From assembly GCA_902529645.1 (NCBI GenBank), contig CABZXO010000002.1:116055-180054 (forward strand): a stretch of DNA of 64,000 nt. The letters run 5' to 3'. Shown piece after piece: positions 8,683-18,164 of this stretch. The notes under the pieces are model-generated. The model was not told where the DNA came from. It did no database searches and was given only the letters and a program-made list of their open reading frames with translations. Position 1 is the stretch's first letter, and every line of letters begins with the position of its first letter. Made by a program: the position numbers and the translations under genes. This DNA comes from an uncultured Pelagibacteraceae bacterium (GTDB taxonomy: Bacteria; Pseudomonadota; Alphaproteobacteria; Pelagibacterales; Pelagibacteraceae).

Positions 8683-10494
8683 TTAGTGTGATTTACCAAG
8701 AATTGATTTACCACTTGGTACACGTACATCATCAACCATTTTTTGAGTAGCTTTATCTGGTTCTGCAGTCATTAAACTAACTACTACCATTAAAACTAAA
8801 CTAACAGCTGATCCGAAGATACCAAATGTTAACTGTGTAATTCCTAGGAATCCGCTTCCACCAGTTCGTACCCAAACTAAGTACCATGCACCGGCGATTA
8901 GACCACCTAGCATACCAGCAATCGCACCTTGTCTATTAGCTCTCTTCCACCATACACCAAGTACAAGTGGGAAGAACAATCCAGACATCGCAAAATCAAA
9001 AGCCCAGATAACCGAACCTAAGATTCCTTGAATCTCCATTGCTGCAATAGTTGCTCCAGCAAAACCAATTATTACAAGTAATACCCTAGCAACAAGTAGT
9101 CGTTTTGCAGTTTCCGCTTTTGGATCAATGATCTTATAGTAAACATCATGTGATATAGCGTTTGCAATCGCTAGAATCAAACCATCAGCAGTAGACATGG
9201 CAGCTGCCATACCTCCTGCAGCAACTAGACCTGAAATTACATAAGGTAATCCAGCTATCTCTGGTGTTGCTAATACAACGGCTTTACCACCCATGAAGAA
9301 CTCATTTAATTCAAGAGTTCCATTTCCGTTAAAGTCGCTGATAAACATTAGGTTTGCTTGGTTCCAGTTTTGGTACCAATCTATCGCTTCCACTTCTGCA
9401 AATGTCTTACCGATAATACCAGTTGGTAAATTCGGGTCTATCAATGATAACTTAGATAATGTAGCTAACATTGGAGCAGAAGAATAAAGTAGGAAGATAA
9501 AGAATAATGACCAACCTACTGATTTTCTAGCTGCTTTTACACTTGGAGTAGTAAAGTATCTCATCATCACGTGTGGTAATGAAGCTGTTCCCATCATCAT
9601 CGCTAATGCTAATGAAATAAATGCCCAAGGTGTAGCGTTAACTGCAGAGTGAGCTTTAGTTATTCCTGCTAAGCCTTTCGGTACTGATTTTAGATCAGCA
9701 GCTGCGTTTTTAACAAAACCGAACTGTTGTTCTAATTCACCAATTCTAGCTACCTCATCAGCTAACATAAAGTGAGGGAAGAAACCCGCACCCATTTTGT
9801 TACTGATCCAGAATACTGGAAGTAGGTATGCTATAATTAGTACAATATATTGTGCAACCTGTGTCCAAGTTACCCCTCTCATACCACCTAACATTGAACA
9901 TAATAAGATACTTATTAGTCCAACATAAACTGCGTATTGGAATGGGATATCAAGTGCAACAGATGCAATAGTACCTGTAGCGTTAATTTGTGCAGTCACA
10001 TAAGTAAATGAAGCAACAGTTAAAACTACAACTGCGCTAAATCTAGCTAAATTACCACCGTATCTAGTACCTATAAAATCTGGAACTGTATAACAGCCAA
10101 ATTTTCTCAAGTATGGTGCCAATAAAGATGCAACAAGCACGTAACCACCAGTCCAACCTACAAGTAGAGCCATATAGCCGTAACCTTTAAAGTAAATACC
10201 ACCCGCCATTGCAACGAATGAAGCACCAGACATCCAGTCTGCTGCAGTCGCCATTCCGTTGAAGACCGTTGGTACTTGCCTACCAGCTACGTAATATGCA
10301 TCTGCTTGGGCTGTTCTTGATAGCCAACCGATTAATGCATAGATGAATACAGTAAATGCAACGAAAGCGATACCAATCGCTTTTGCAGTCATACCCATCT
10401 GTTCAGCAATTGCCATGATGATTATGAAACCTATAAATCCTCCAGTATAGATTCCATAAACTTTTGGCAAATTATCTATGAAATTACCTTTCAT
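8683..10494 (-). CDS. Na+/solute symporter, large subunit (VC_2705 subfamily, acetate-permease-like)
   Basis: The 603-residue SSS-family carrier shows the family signature region YYVAGRQVPTVFNGMATAADWMSGASF, GGMRGVTWTQVAQY and MSTADGLILAIANAISHD, with about 13 hydrophobic segments. Pairing with an 86-residue DUF4212 subunit through a TAATG overlap identifies the two-component VC_2705 subfamily. Location near acs suggests uptake of acetate or another short organic acid; the substrate is inferred. An insertion at about 370-405 carries DFNGNGTLELNE (387-398), a perfect 12-residue EF-hand loop. Codon spelling is visibly richer in G+C than the neighbours, as expected for a highly expressed SAR11 gene. 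Confidence 0.9.
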   Translation of the reverse strand: MKGNFIDNLPKVYGIYTGGFIGFIIIMAIAEQMGMTAKAIGIAFVAFTVFIYALIGWLSRTAQADAYYVAGRQVPTVFNGMATAADWMSGASFVAMAGGIYFKGYGYMALLVGWTGGYVLVASLLAPYLRKFGCYTVPDFIGTRYGGNLARFSAVVVLTVASFTYVTAQINATGTIASVALDIPFQYAVYVGLISILLCSMLGGMRGVTWTQVAQYIVLIIAYLLPVFWISNKMGAGFFPHFMLADEVARIGELEQQFGFVKNAAADLKSVPKGLAGITKAHSAVNATPWAFISLALAMMMGTASLPHVMMRYFTTPSVKAARKSVGWSLFFIFLLYSSAPMLATLSKLSLIDPNLPTGIIGKTFAEVEAIDWYQNWNQANLMFISDFNGNGTLELNEFFMGGKAVVLATPEIAGLPYVISGLVAAGGMAAAMSTADGLILAIANAISHDVYYKIIDPKAETAKRLLVARVLLVIIGFAGATIAAMEIQGILGSVIWAFDFAMSGLFFPLVLGVWWKRANRQGAIAGMLGGLIAGAWYLVWVRTGGSGFLGITQLTFGIFGSAVSLVLMVVVSLMTAEPDKATQKMVDDVRVPSGKSILGKSH

Positions 10495-10754
10495 TATTCG
10501 TCCTCTCTTTCGCTAAAGCCGAACTCTTCATCGATTTTTTCTTGTCTATTCGCAAACCAGAAAATCAGGATTACGAAAGCACCAAGAGATCCTTGACATG
10601 TAAACCAGTATGTCCACGGATAACCGAAAGGTCCTGTGACCTCGTTCATTTCAGCTCCAAAGAGAAAGATGCCAATTGAGAAAACAAACCAGATTGCCAG
10701 TGTTATAAATAACAATCCCCTGGTTTTTTCCCAGTGTTTTTGTTGATTTGACAT
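10494..10754 (-). CDS. DUF4212 symporter small subunit
   Basis: The 86-residue protein has two hydrophobic helices (GLLFITLAIWFVFSIGIFLF and TYWFTCQGSLGAFVILIFWFA) separated by the short GPFGYPW loop, and ends in a charged tail QEKIDEEFGFSEREDE. This is the layout of the sodium/solute symporter small subunit (DUF4212) that always accompanies VC_2705-type large subunits. Its stop overlaps the start of the large subunit by one base, so the two are translationally coupled. It is the first gene of the operon, with a GAGAGG ribosome site just upstream. Confidence 0.9.
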   Translation of the reverse strand: MSNQQKHWEKTRGLLFITLAIWFVFSIGIFLFGAEMNEVTGPFGYPWTYWFTCQGSLGAFVILIFWFANRQEKIDEEFGFSEREDE

Positions 10755-10889
10755 TTATACCTCTCTATTTAGTTATAACTGGTTGAAACCATAACCATTA
10801 TGAAGGTTTTGAAAAGACCTAAAATTCACCATATAAGGTACTTATTTACTTACTTTTTTAAGATATAATTGGCGCACATACAAATTTAC
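10755..10889. other. 135-bp divergent intergenic region between the symporter operon and the 10890 gene
   Basis: This gap must hold the promoters for both divergent units. It contains an imperfect palindrome GTTATaactGGTTGAAACCATAAC around 10774-10797 and a short inverted repeat AGGT/ACCT around 10813-10830, which could be an operator or 5'-UTR hairpin of the symporter transcript. No clear -35/-10 pair stands out on the minus strand. A TATAAT-like TATAATT lies at about 10864 near the plus-strand gene. Confidence 0.4.
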
Positions 10890-11513
10890 ATGGGAAAATA
10901 CAAATTAACTTGGAGAGACATAAAACTTGAGGATTTCAAAACATATTTATTCGCCATGTTTAAGGCGTTTATTCCAAAGAAAAAAATAAAAACTTTAGAT
11001 GAATTAGAACAATTTATTCAAACTAAATCTGCCTGGGCTACTCAAGTTACTTTATATAATTATCTAAAAACTAGAATGGGAACAAGATATGTTCTTCATT
11101 TTGATAATGATGAATTTATGACATCAGTAAATCTTGCAAAATGGAATATTTATTCAGTTGCATTACAAGATTTGACTTTTTTTACTTTTTCATATTTGAA
11201 AGTTAATTTTAATTATAAGGACATTGATAAAGCAAACGAAATTTTTAATAAAATTTTAGATGATGAAATTTCTAATAAAATGCCATTAGATATTATTGAT
11301 GAAGCTAGAAAAAATTTTGATGAACGATTAGAGAAAATAAATTGGGATGAGTATTATCAAGACTTACCTTTTAATCCTAGTGCTCTTTCTTTATATAAGT
11401 GGGCTCCAATTGCAGAAGAATTAAAAACTTTAGATCGAAAGATTGTTTTAAATTCGATGATTTTAAAATGGGATGTTGTTAAACAAGAGTTTAAAGATTT
11501 AATTAAGTTTTAA
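10890..11513 (+). CDS. Conserved alphaproteobacterial hypothetical protein
   Basis: The frame is open from a TTG at 10869, but the ATG at 10890 is the more likely start (207 residues, [16 protein letters not shown]). The protein appears soluble and mainly helical, with [33 protein letters not shown] near residues 40-75. I recall similar proteins across Alphaproteobacteria in which a short helical domain with an LD.L..F...... A...Q..L..Y...R.G motif is conserved, but no function is known to me. It lies between the symporter operon and acs and converges on acs with a 4-bp overlap of stop codons. Confidence 0.65.
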   Translation: MGKYKLTWRDIKLEDFKTYLFAMFKAFIPKKKIKTLDELEQFIQTKSAWATQVTLYNYLKTRMGTRYVLHFDNDEFMTSVNLAKWNIYSVALQDLTFFTFSYLKVNFNYKDIDKANEIFNKILDDEISNKMPLDIIDEARKNFDERLEKINWDEYYQDLPFNPSALSLYKWAPIAEELKTLDRKIVLNSMILKWDVVKQEFKDLIKF

Positions 11514-13606
11514 ATATTTTTTCTATTATCTACTAAACTATCGACAACACTTGGATCTGCTAAAGTAGTTGTATCTCCTAATTGACCATGCTCATTAGCA
11601 GCAATCTTTCTTAAAATTCTTCTCATTATTTTTCCTGATCTAGTTTTAGGAAGGCCTGGAGTAAAATGAATAAGATCTGGAGTTGCTAAAGGGCCAATTT
11701 GTTTTCTAACCCAAAGTTTTAAATCTCTTTCAAGTTCGCCTGTTTCTGCTTCTCCAGCGTTCAAAGTTACATAACAATATAACCCATTACCTTTAATATC
11801 ATGGGGATAACCAACTACAGCGGCTTCAGCTACTTTTGGATGAGCAACAAATGCACTCTCAATTTCCGCAGTACCTAGGTTATGTCCTGAAACAATAATT
11901 ACATCATCTACACGACCAGTAATCCAATAATATCCATCTTTATCTCTTCTACATCCATCACCAGTAAAATATTTTCCGTTAAATTGAGAAAAATATGTAT
12001 CGATAAATCTTTGATGATCACCATAAACAGTTCTCATCTGTCCAGGCCACGATTGAGCTATACACAATCTTCCTTCACCAGCCCCTTTAATTTCTTTTCC
12101 ATTTTTATCAACTAATACTGGCTTTATTCCATAGAAAGGTTTTGTTGCAGATCCAGGTTTAAGAGGAATAGCACCTGTTTGAGGAGCAATCATAATACCC
12201 CCAGTTTCTGTTTGCCACCAAGTATCTACAATTGGACATTCAGAATTACCTACAGTTTTATAATACCACATCCATGCCTCTGGATTTATAGGTTCTCCGA
12301 CCGTTCCTAAAAGTTTGAGTGATTTCCTAGATGTTTTTTTAACTGGTTTATCTCCTTCACGCATTAAAGCTCTGATTGCAGTTGGTGCAGTATAAAAAGT
12401 ATTCACCTTATATTTATCAACTATTTGCCACCATCTTGAGCTATCAGGATAATTTGGAATTCCTTCAAACATAATAGTCGTTGCACCATTCGAAAGTGGC
12501 CCATAAATAATATAACTATGTCCAGTTACCCAACCGATATCAGCAGTGCACCAATAAATATCTTTTGGTTTATAGTTGAAAATATATTGATGTGTCATTG
12601 ACGCATAAACCATGTAACCACCAGTAGTATGAAGAACACCTTTAGGTTTACCTGTCGAACCAGAAGTATATAAAATAAATAATGGATCCTCTGCATTCAT
12701 TTCTTCAGGTTCACAATGATTAGGAACGTCTTTAATTAAATCATGATACCAAACATCTCTATTTTGATCCCAATTAATATAATTACCTGTTCGTTTTACA
12801 ACAATACATTTCTTTACATTTGGGCAACTCATTAAAGCTTCATCAACTGTATATTTCAGTGGAATAGTTTTTCCACCCCGCACCCCTTCATCTGCAGTTA
12901 TTATGTATTCAGATTCGCAATCATTCACTCTTCCCGATATAGATTCCGCTGAAAAACCTCCAAAAATAATAGAATGTACAGCACCAATTCTTACACAGGC
13001 CAGCATTAAAATTGCTAACTCTGGTATCATAGTTAGATAAATTGTTACACGGTCACCTTTTTTAATTCCTAATTTTTTTAAACCATTCGCTGCTTTAGAA
13101 ACTTTTTGATGAAGTTGTTTATAAGAAATCTTTTGACTGTCTTTTGGATCATCTCCTACCCAAATAATAGCAGTTTTATCTTTTTTATCTTTTAAATGTC
13201 TATCAATACAATTTGCAGAGGCATTTAAAGTTCCATCCTCAAACCATTTAATTTTTACTTCTTTTGTACTGTATTTTACATCTTTGATTTTTTTATATGG
13301 TTTTATCCAATTAATTCTTTTTCCTTCTTTTCTCCAAAATTCATCATTACTCTTTATAGATTGAGAATATTTTTGTTGGTACTTAATTTTATTCGCTAAA
13401 CTACTTTTAATCCATTCTGGTTTTGTTTTAATAACAATTTCAGGAGGTGTATTTCCGTTTTCTTTTTTTGCTTTAATTCTTTTCTTTATTTTTTTTGAAG
13501 ATTTTTTTCTAACTTTAGGTTTTTTCTTTACCTTTTTTGAAGTTTTTTTACTAACTTTAGACTTCTTTTTTCTTACCTTGCTTTTCTTTTTCTTTTTTTT
13601 TGGCAT
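11510..13606 (-). CDS. acs: Acetyl-CoA synthetase with a lysine-rich N-terminal tail
   Basis: The core (residues about 60-698) is a textbook AMP-forming acetate-CoA ligase: [14 protein letters not shown], the P-loop [42 protein letters not shown], and the A10 region [16 protein letters not shown] containing the regulatory acetylatable lysine. It makes acetyl-CoA from acetate, ATP and CoA. Unusually, the first 49 residues contain 28 Lys and 3 Arg in KKS/KVRKK repeats, and no Met occurs that could give a normal-length start. The nearby symporter operon points to acetate uptake and activation. Confidence 0.96.
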   Translation of the reverse strand: MPKKKKKKSKVRKKKSKVSKKTSKKVKKKPKVRKKSSKKIKKRIKAKKENGNTPPEIVIKTKPEWIKSSLANKIKYQQKYSQSIKSNDEFWRKEGKRINWIKPYKKIKDVKYSTKEVKIKWFEDGTLNASANCIDRHLKDKKDKTAIIWVGDDPKDSQKISYKQLHQKVSKAANGLKKLGIKKGDRVTIYLTMIPELAILMLACVRIGAVHSIIFGGFSAESISGRVNDCESEYIITADEGVRGGKTIPLKYTVDEALMSCPNVKKCIVVKRTGNYINWDQNRDVWYHDLIKDVPNHCEPEEMNAEDPLFILYTSGSTGKPKGVLHTTGGYMVYASMTHQYIFNYKPKDIYWCTADIGWVTGHSYIIYGPLSNGATTIMFEGIPNYPDSSRWWQIVDKYKVNTFYTAPTAIRALMREGDKPVKKTSRKSLKLLGTVGEPINPEAWMWYYKTVGNSECPIVDTWWQTETGGIMIAPQTGAIPLKPGSATKPFYGIKPVLVDKNGKEIKGAGEGRLCIAQSWPGQMRTVYGDHQRFIDTYFSQFNGKYFTGDGCRRDKDGYYWITGRVDDVIIVSGHNLGTAEIESAFVAHPKVAEAAVVGYPHDIKGNGLYCYVTLNAGEAETGELERDLKLWVRKQIGPLATPDLIHFTPGLPKTRSGKIMRRILRKIAANEHGQLGDTTTLADPSVVDSLVDNRKNI

Positions 13607-13621
13607 AGGTTAATTTTTTTT

Positions 13622-14035
13622 TTAAATTCTACTCATGTTATTTATAATTTTCCAGCTTTTATAATCAACAGGCATTACAGAAAGCCTACTTTGCTTTATC
13701 AGAGCTAAGTGGCTTAAATCCTTATTTTTTTTGATATTTTCAAGTGTTACAGGCTTAGAAAATTTACTTTTAAATTGAACAGTTACAGCAACAAACCTAC
13801 CTGTCTTATCAGTTTTATCTATATAATACTCTTTAGTGACTTTTACGATTCCAACTATTTCTTTTCCAATATTTGAATGATAGAAAAAACAAAGATCACC
13901 TTTTTTCATACTCTTTAAGTTCTTTGCAGCTTGATAATTTCTAACACCATCCCAAGGTGCACCTTTAATTCCAGCTTTTTTTTGTTGATCAATTGACCAA
14001 ACATCTGGTTCGGATTTAAGTAACCAATATTGCAT
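13622..14035 (-). CDS. EVE domain protein
   Basis: The 137-residue protein opens with YWLLKSEPDVWSID and contains WDGVRNYQAAKNLKSMKKGDLCFFYHS, the EVE-domain core that resembles PUA/YTH domains and is thought to bind modified nucleotides. It is related to thymocyte nuclear protein 1. Its start overlaps the tsaD stop by one base, so it is probably translated with tsaD; the link to a tRNA-modification gene fits an RNA- or modified-base-reading role, but this is inference. Confidence 0.93.
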   Translation of the reverse strand: MQYWLLKSEPDVWSIDQQKKAGIKGAPWDGVRNYQAAKNLKSMKKGDLCFFYHSNIGKEIVGIVKVTKEYYIDKTDKTGRFVAVTVQFKSKFSKPVTLENIKKNKDLSHLALIKQSRLSVMPVDYKSWKIINNMSRI

Positions 14036-15108
14036 TATAATTGAACCCCAGCACCTTTAAGAAAAGCTGCATCTTCATCTAAAGGCCATCTTGGTTTTGC
14101 TGGATAATCTAAATTATTAAATTTATTTATTTTAAATTTTTCCAAACCTACAATTGCAATCATTGCTGCATTATCTCCACAAAACTCTATAGGTGGAAAA
14201 ATACTTTTATAATTATTTTCTTCACATAGATTAATTAACATAGACCTAATTTTTTTATTTGCTGCAACTCCTCCAGCAATAACAAAAATTTTTTCATTTA
14301 ATTCATTTATTTTTTCAAATTCATTAAAAGCAATTTTTGTTTTTTTATGTAAAATTTCCTCAATTGTTTTTTGAAAAGATGCTGCAAGATCATATTTATC
14401 TTGTTCTGATTTAATTGATTTACTTATCTTCAACACAGCAGTTTTAAGACCTGCGAAAGAAAGATTACATCCTCCTTTGCTGAAAATTGGTTTTGGTAAA
14501 TCGTATTTTTCTGGATCACCTTTTTTAGCTAAAATTTCTATTTGAGGTCCTCCTGGAAATTCTATTCCTAAAAGTTTTGCCGTTTTGTCAAACGCCTCAC
14601 CTAATGCATCATCAATAGTTGTTCCTAATCTTTTATATTTACCAAGGTTCTTAACACTTAAATATTGTGAGTGCCCACCCGAAATTAAAAGAAGTAAATA
14701 TGGATAATTTAAATTTGTATTTAGTTTTGGACTTAAAGCATGCCCCTCTAAATGATTAACAGCAATAAAAGGTTTATTCATTGCTGTTGCGAAAGCTTTA
14801 CCAAAACTTAACCCAACAGATAAACAAACAATTAATCCAGGACCAGCGGTAGAAGCAACTGCATCTATTTCTTCAATTTTTCTTCCACTTTCATCAATAG
14901 CTTTTTTGACAATCCAATCAATTTTTTCAATGTGTGAACGTGCTGCTAGTTCAGGAACTACACCACCAAACTCCCTATGAACCTCCACTTGGCTAGAAAC
15001 AATGTTGGATAAAACTACTGGGTGTCCTTCTTCATTTTCGGTTACTAAAGAAGCCGCTGTTTCATCACAACTAGACTCTATTCCAAGAATTAAGGGTTTT
15101 TTGCTCAT
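14035..15108 (-). CDS. tsaD: tRNA N6-adenosine threonylcarbamoyltransferase TsaD
   Basis: The 357-residue ASKHA-fold protein shows LGIESSCDETAA at the start, the metal-binding NHLEGHALSP, the nucleotide-binding LLISGGHSQYL and VIAGGVAANKKIRSML. TsaD transfers the threonylcarbamoyl group to A37 of ANN-decoding tRNAs with TsaB/E/C partners, which are not in this window. It is divergent from hemC with a 54-bp gap, the classic alphaproteobacterial tsaD/hemC arrangement. Confidence 0.97.
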   Translation of the reverse strand: MSKKPLILGIESSCDETAASLVTENEEGHPVVLSNIVSSQVEVHREFGGVVPELAARSHIEKIDWIVKKAIDESGRKIEEIDAVASTAGPGLIVCLSVGLSFGKAFATAMNKPFIAVNHLEGHALSPKLNTNLNYPYLLLLISGGHSQYLSVKNLGKYKRLGTTIDDALGEAFDKTAKLLGIEFPGGPQIEILAKKGDPEKYDLPKPIFSKGGCNLSFAGLKTAVLKISKSIKSEQDKYDLAASFQKTIEEILHKKTKIAFNEFEKINELNEKIFVIAGGVAANKKIRSMLINLCEENNYKSIFPPIEFCGDNAAMIAIVGLEKFKINKFNNLDYPAKPRWPLDEDAAFLKGAGVQL

Positions 15109-15162
15109 TCAAATAGTTTTTAATAATTGTACAATCTTTATACAAGTAAGAAATAATTTTTT

Positions 15163-16080
15163 ATGAGAAAAAAAATAATAATTGGATCTAGGGGTAGCAA
15201 GCTTGCCTTACTTTATGCTAAACAAGCTAAAGATAAGATTATTGAAAATACTGACCTTGGTAATGAAGATATTTTAATTAAATCAATTACAACTAAAGGT
15301 GACGAAGTACAGGATATAAGATTATCTGAGCTTGGTGGCAAAGGTTTGTTTTCTAGTAATATTGAAAAAGAACTTCAGTTAAAAAATATTGATATTGCAG
15401 TCCATGCACTGAAAGATATGCCTGCTAATGAAACAAAGGGACTAACAACAGACTCTTTCCTTGAAAGAAATGATCCTAGAGAGATTTTAATTACAAAGAA
15501 CAAAAAAAAACTTAAAGACTTAGATCAAAAGTCAATTGTTGGTACCTCATCATACAGAAGAGAATTTCAAATAAAAAAAATTAGAAAAGATTTGAACTGT
15601 AAACTAATTAGAGGAAATGTAGATACTAGAATTAGAAAATTGAATGAAGGGATGTATGATGCAATTATCTTGTCTTATGCTGGTATCAAATTTTTAAAAT
15701 TTGAAAAAGAAATCTCTGAAATTTTTTCAGCAGAAGAAATAATTCCTAGTGCAGGACAAGGCGTAATTGCTCTTCAGTGTAGGGAGAATGATGATGAGAC
15801 AATTTCTATTTTAAACAAAATTAATCATGAGGAAACATATAAAAGAGCTCACCTTGAAAGAAATATTTTAAAAGTTTTAGATGGAGATTGTGAAACAGCA
15901 ATTGGCGCTCATGCAGTGGTTGATGGAGATAAGATTATAGTGGAGGCTGAACTTTTTTCTTCAGACGGTAAACAAAGATTTTATGAAAAAAAAGTTGGTA
16001 ATTTGAATGAGTTTAAAGAAATTGGTAAAGAGATTGGAATACTTTTAAAAACAAAATCAAATAAATCATATAAAAGATAA
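15163..16080 (+). CDS. hemC: Hydroxymethylbilane synthase
   Basis: The 305-residue protein begins IIGSRGSKLALLYAKQ, has the substrate-contact motif HALKDMPANE, and carries the dipyrromethane-cofactor cysteine in LDGDCETAIGAH (Cys243). It polymerises four porphobilinogens to hydroxymethylbilane. It is one base upstream of hemD, so the two successive heme/tetrapyrrole steps are co-transcribed. The divergent promoter region with tsaD is only 54 bp. Confidence 0.97.
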   Translation: MRKKIIIGSRGSKLALLYAKQAKDKIIENTDLGNEDILIKSITTKGDEVQDIRLSELGGKGLFSSNIEKELQLKNIDIAVHALKDMPANETKGLTTDSFLERNDPREILITKNKKKLKDLDQKSIVGTSSYRREFQIKKIRKDLNCKLIRGNVDTRIRKLNEGMYDAIILSYAGIKFLKFEKEISEIFSAEEIIPSAGQGVIALQCRENDDETISILNKINHEETYKRAHLERNILKVLDGDCETAIGAHAVVDGDKIIVEAELFSSDGKQRFYEKKVGNLNEFKEIGKEIGILLKTKSNKSYKR

Positions 16081-16081
16081 T

Positions 16082-16780
16082 ATGCATATTTTGTTAACTA
16101 GACCACTGGAGGATTGTTCTGATAAGATATTAAAATTTCAATCATTAGGACATCAAGTTTCTCATCTTCCATTAATAAGAATTGAAAAGGTTAATTATGA
16201 AGAAATTAACTTTTCTGAATATGGTGGAATTGTTTTTACTAGTGCAAATGCAGTAAAATTTTTAAACACAGTAAAATTAGATAAAAATATTAAATGCTTT
16301 TGTGTTGGAAATGCTACAGAAAATAAAGCAAGAAGTCTTGGTTTTCAAAATACAATTGCGGCTGAAGGAAATGTTATAAATTTAAAGGAGTTAATTATAC
16401 AAAGTTATGAGTCCAAAAATAAAGAATTACTTTACGTTAGTGGTGAAACAATATCTGTAGATTTAGATCAACAGTTATTAAGTGAAGGTTTTAAGGTAAA
16501 AAGAATTATTAATTACACTGTAAATCATAATCAAAAATTTGATGAGAAATTTGTTAATGAATTAAAATTAAATATGCCCGATATCGTCTATGTTTACTCT
16601 CAAAATAGTGCGTCAAGTTTCTTAAATTTCATAAAGATTTACCAAACCGAAAAATTATGGATGAATACAAATTTGATGTGTATAGGCGAAAAAGCCTCGT
16701 CAATACTGAACGAAATTAAATGGAAAAAGATTTTTCTTTTTAACCCTGGAGAAGAAGAGTTTTTGTTATATAAAATTTAG
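16082..16780 (+). CDS. hemD: Uroporphyrinogen-III synthase
   Basis: The 232-residue protein starts ILLTRPLEDC and has the diagnostic GIVFTSANAVKFL and the late VYVYSQNSASSFLN segments of the two-domain HemD fold. Sequence conservation in this family is low, but the position directly after hemC makes the call secure. It closes the linear tetrapyrrole with inversion of ring D. Only two bases separate its stop from the next start. Confidence 0.93.
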   Translation: MHILLTRPLEDCSDKILKFQSLGHQVSHLPLIRIEKVNYEEINFSEYGGIVFTSANAVKFLNTVKLDKNIKCFCVGNATENKARSLGFQNTIAAEGNVINLKELIIQSYESKNKELLYVSGETISVDLDQQLLSEGFKVKRIINYTVNHNQKFDEKFVNELKLNMPDIVYVYSQNSASSFLNFIKIYQTEKLWMNTNLMCIGEKASSILNEIKWKKIFLFNPGEEEFLLYKI

Positions 16781-16782
16781 AA

Positions 16783-17868
16783 ATGGAATTAATTAATAAT
16801 TTTTCAGAGATATTTTTATCAGTATGGAATAAAGGTATTCTCGGTGTTGACATCTTTCAAATCTTAATTGGTATTGGAATATTTTTACTATTCTTAATTT
16901 TTAGAGGTCTAATAAGTAAATTAGTTATTAAAAAATTAGAAATTATCTCGAAAAGAACAACGAATAAATTAGATGATACTTTTGTTCAATCACTTGTAGG
17001 CCCAGCAAGATTTTTACCAATTGTATTAGGATTTTTTATTGCAAGCTACTACATGACTTTCTCACTCGAAGGAAGAGAAGTGGTAGATACAATTAATAGA
17101 ACGCTGATCACTATTTTAATTTTTTGGGTAATTCACCAAATCATAGAACCAATCTCATACATACTTAGTGGTTTAGACAAATTGTTAACAAGAGAACTTA
17201 TAGGCTGGATAATTAAATCGCTAAAAATTTTAATTTTTATTTTAGGTTTAGCAGCAGTTTTAGAATTGTGGGGAATTAAAATAGGTCCAATAATTGCAGG
17301 TCTTGGATTGTTTGGTGTTGCTGTAGCATTAGGGGCACAAGATTTATTTAAAAACTTAATATCAGGAATTTTAGTTTTAGTTGAAAAGAGATTTAAAATT
17401 GGTGACTGGATAGCTGTTGAGGGTATTATTGAAGGTGTAGTAGAAAAGATTGGATTTAGATCAACAACAATTAGAAAGTTTGACAAATCTCTTGCTATTA
17501 TTCCAAATTTTCAATTTGCCGAAAATGCAGTTGTAAATGTAAGTGAAACTTCAAATTGGTTAATCAGTTGGATTATTACACTCCAATATGACACTACGGT
17601 AGATCAGTTAAAAAAAATTAGAGATGAAATCGAAAGTCACATTAATTCAAGCGAAGATTATAATACCTCAATTGGTGTTGCGGTAAGAGTTGATAAATTT
17701 TCTGATAGTTCAATAGATATGTATGTAAGATGCTTTACAAAAACAGGAAGTTGGAATAATTGGCTTGATGTAAAAGAAAGATTAGCAATTGCGATTAAGG
17801 AAATTGTAGAAAAAAATAGTGCTTCATTTGCTTTCCCAAGTCAGTCGATTTACGTCGAGAAAAAATGA
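16783..17868 (+). CDS. MscS-family mechanosensitive channel
   Basis: The 361-residue protein has four to five N-terminal hydrophobic helices followed by the TM3/pore region AAVLELWGIKIGPIIAGLGLFGVAVALGAQDL and the beta domain KRFKIGDWIAVEGIIEGVVEKIGFRSTTIRKFD, both signatures of small-conductance mechanosensitive channels. It probably releases solutes on hypo-osmotic shock. It overlaps the downstream yggT gene by 4 bp (ATGA), suggesting coupled expression of two membrane genes with osmotic relevance. Confidence 0.93.
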   Translation: MELINNFSEIFLSVWNKGILGVDIFQILIGIGIFLLFLIFRGLISKLVIKKLEIISKRTTNKLDDTFVQSLVGPARFLPIVLGFFIASYYMTFSLEGREVVDTINRTLITILIFWVIHQIIEPISYILSGLDKLLTRELIGWIIKSLKILIFILGLAAVLELWGIKIGPIIAGLGLFGVAVALGAQDLFKNLISGILVLVEKRFKIGDWIAVEGIIEGVVEKIGFRSTTIRKFDKSLAIIPNFQFAENAVVNVSETSNWLISWIITLQYDTTVDQLKKIRDEIESHINSSEDYNTSIGVAVRVDKFSDSSIDMYVRCFTKTGSWNNWLDVKERLAIAIKEIVEKNSASFAFPSQSIYVEKK

Positions 17869-18155
17869 TAGCTATTTTTTATTTAGTTTTACAAATTTTA
17901 AAATTGTACTCTTATGTTGTAATCGCTAATGTTATTGTAAGTTGGTTAATAGCTTTTAACGTTCTTAATACTCAAAATAGGTTTGTGTATGCAATTTTAG
18001 AGTTGAGTTACAAATTAACCGAGCCCTTCCTGAATAAAATTAGGCGTTTTTTGCCAAATTTAGGTTCACTAGATATTTCTCCAATCATTCTTCTTTTATT
18101 GATTTGGTTTATCGAAATGTGTATGAAACTGTACATCGCACCAATGATTTTTTAA
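17865..18155 (+). CDS. YggT family membrane protein
   Basis: The 96-residue protein has two hydrophobic segments and the YggT motif: the SYVVIANVIVSWLIAFNV helix, LTEPFLNKIRRFLPNLGSLDISPI, and the closing helix LLLLIWFIEM. YggT proteins are of uncertain function, with reported links to osmotic tolerance. It starts inside the mscS stop and ends 9 bp before folD. A second more divergent relative lies at 8257-8613. Confidence 0.9.
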   Translation: MIAIFYLVLQILKLYSYVVIANVIVSWLIAFNVLNTQNRFVYAILELSYKLTEPFLNKIRRFLPNLGSLDISPIILLLLIWFIEMCMKLYIAPMIF

Positions 18156-18164
18156 GAAAGAAAT

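Noticed and set aside
10869..10889. TTG start extending the 10890 gene upstream
   Set aside because: It would overlap the likely promoter box TATAATT, and an ATG with a conventional start lies 21 bp downstream.
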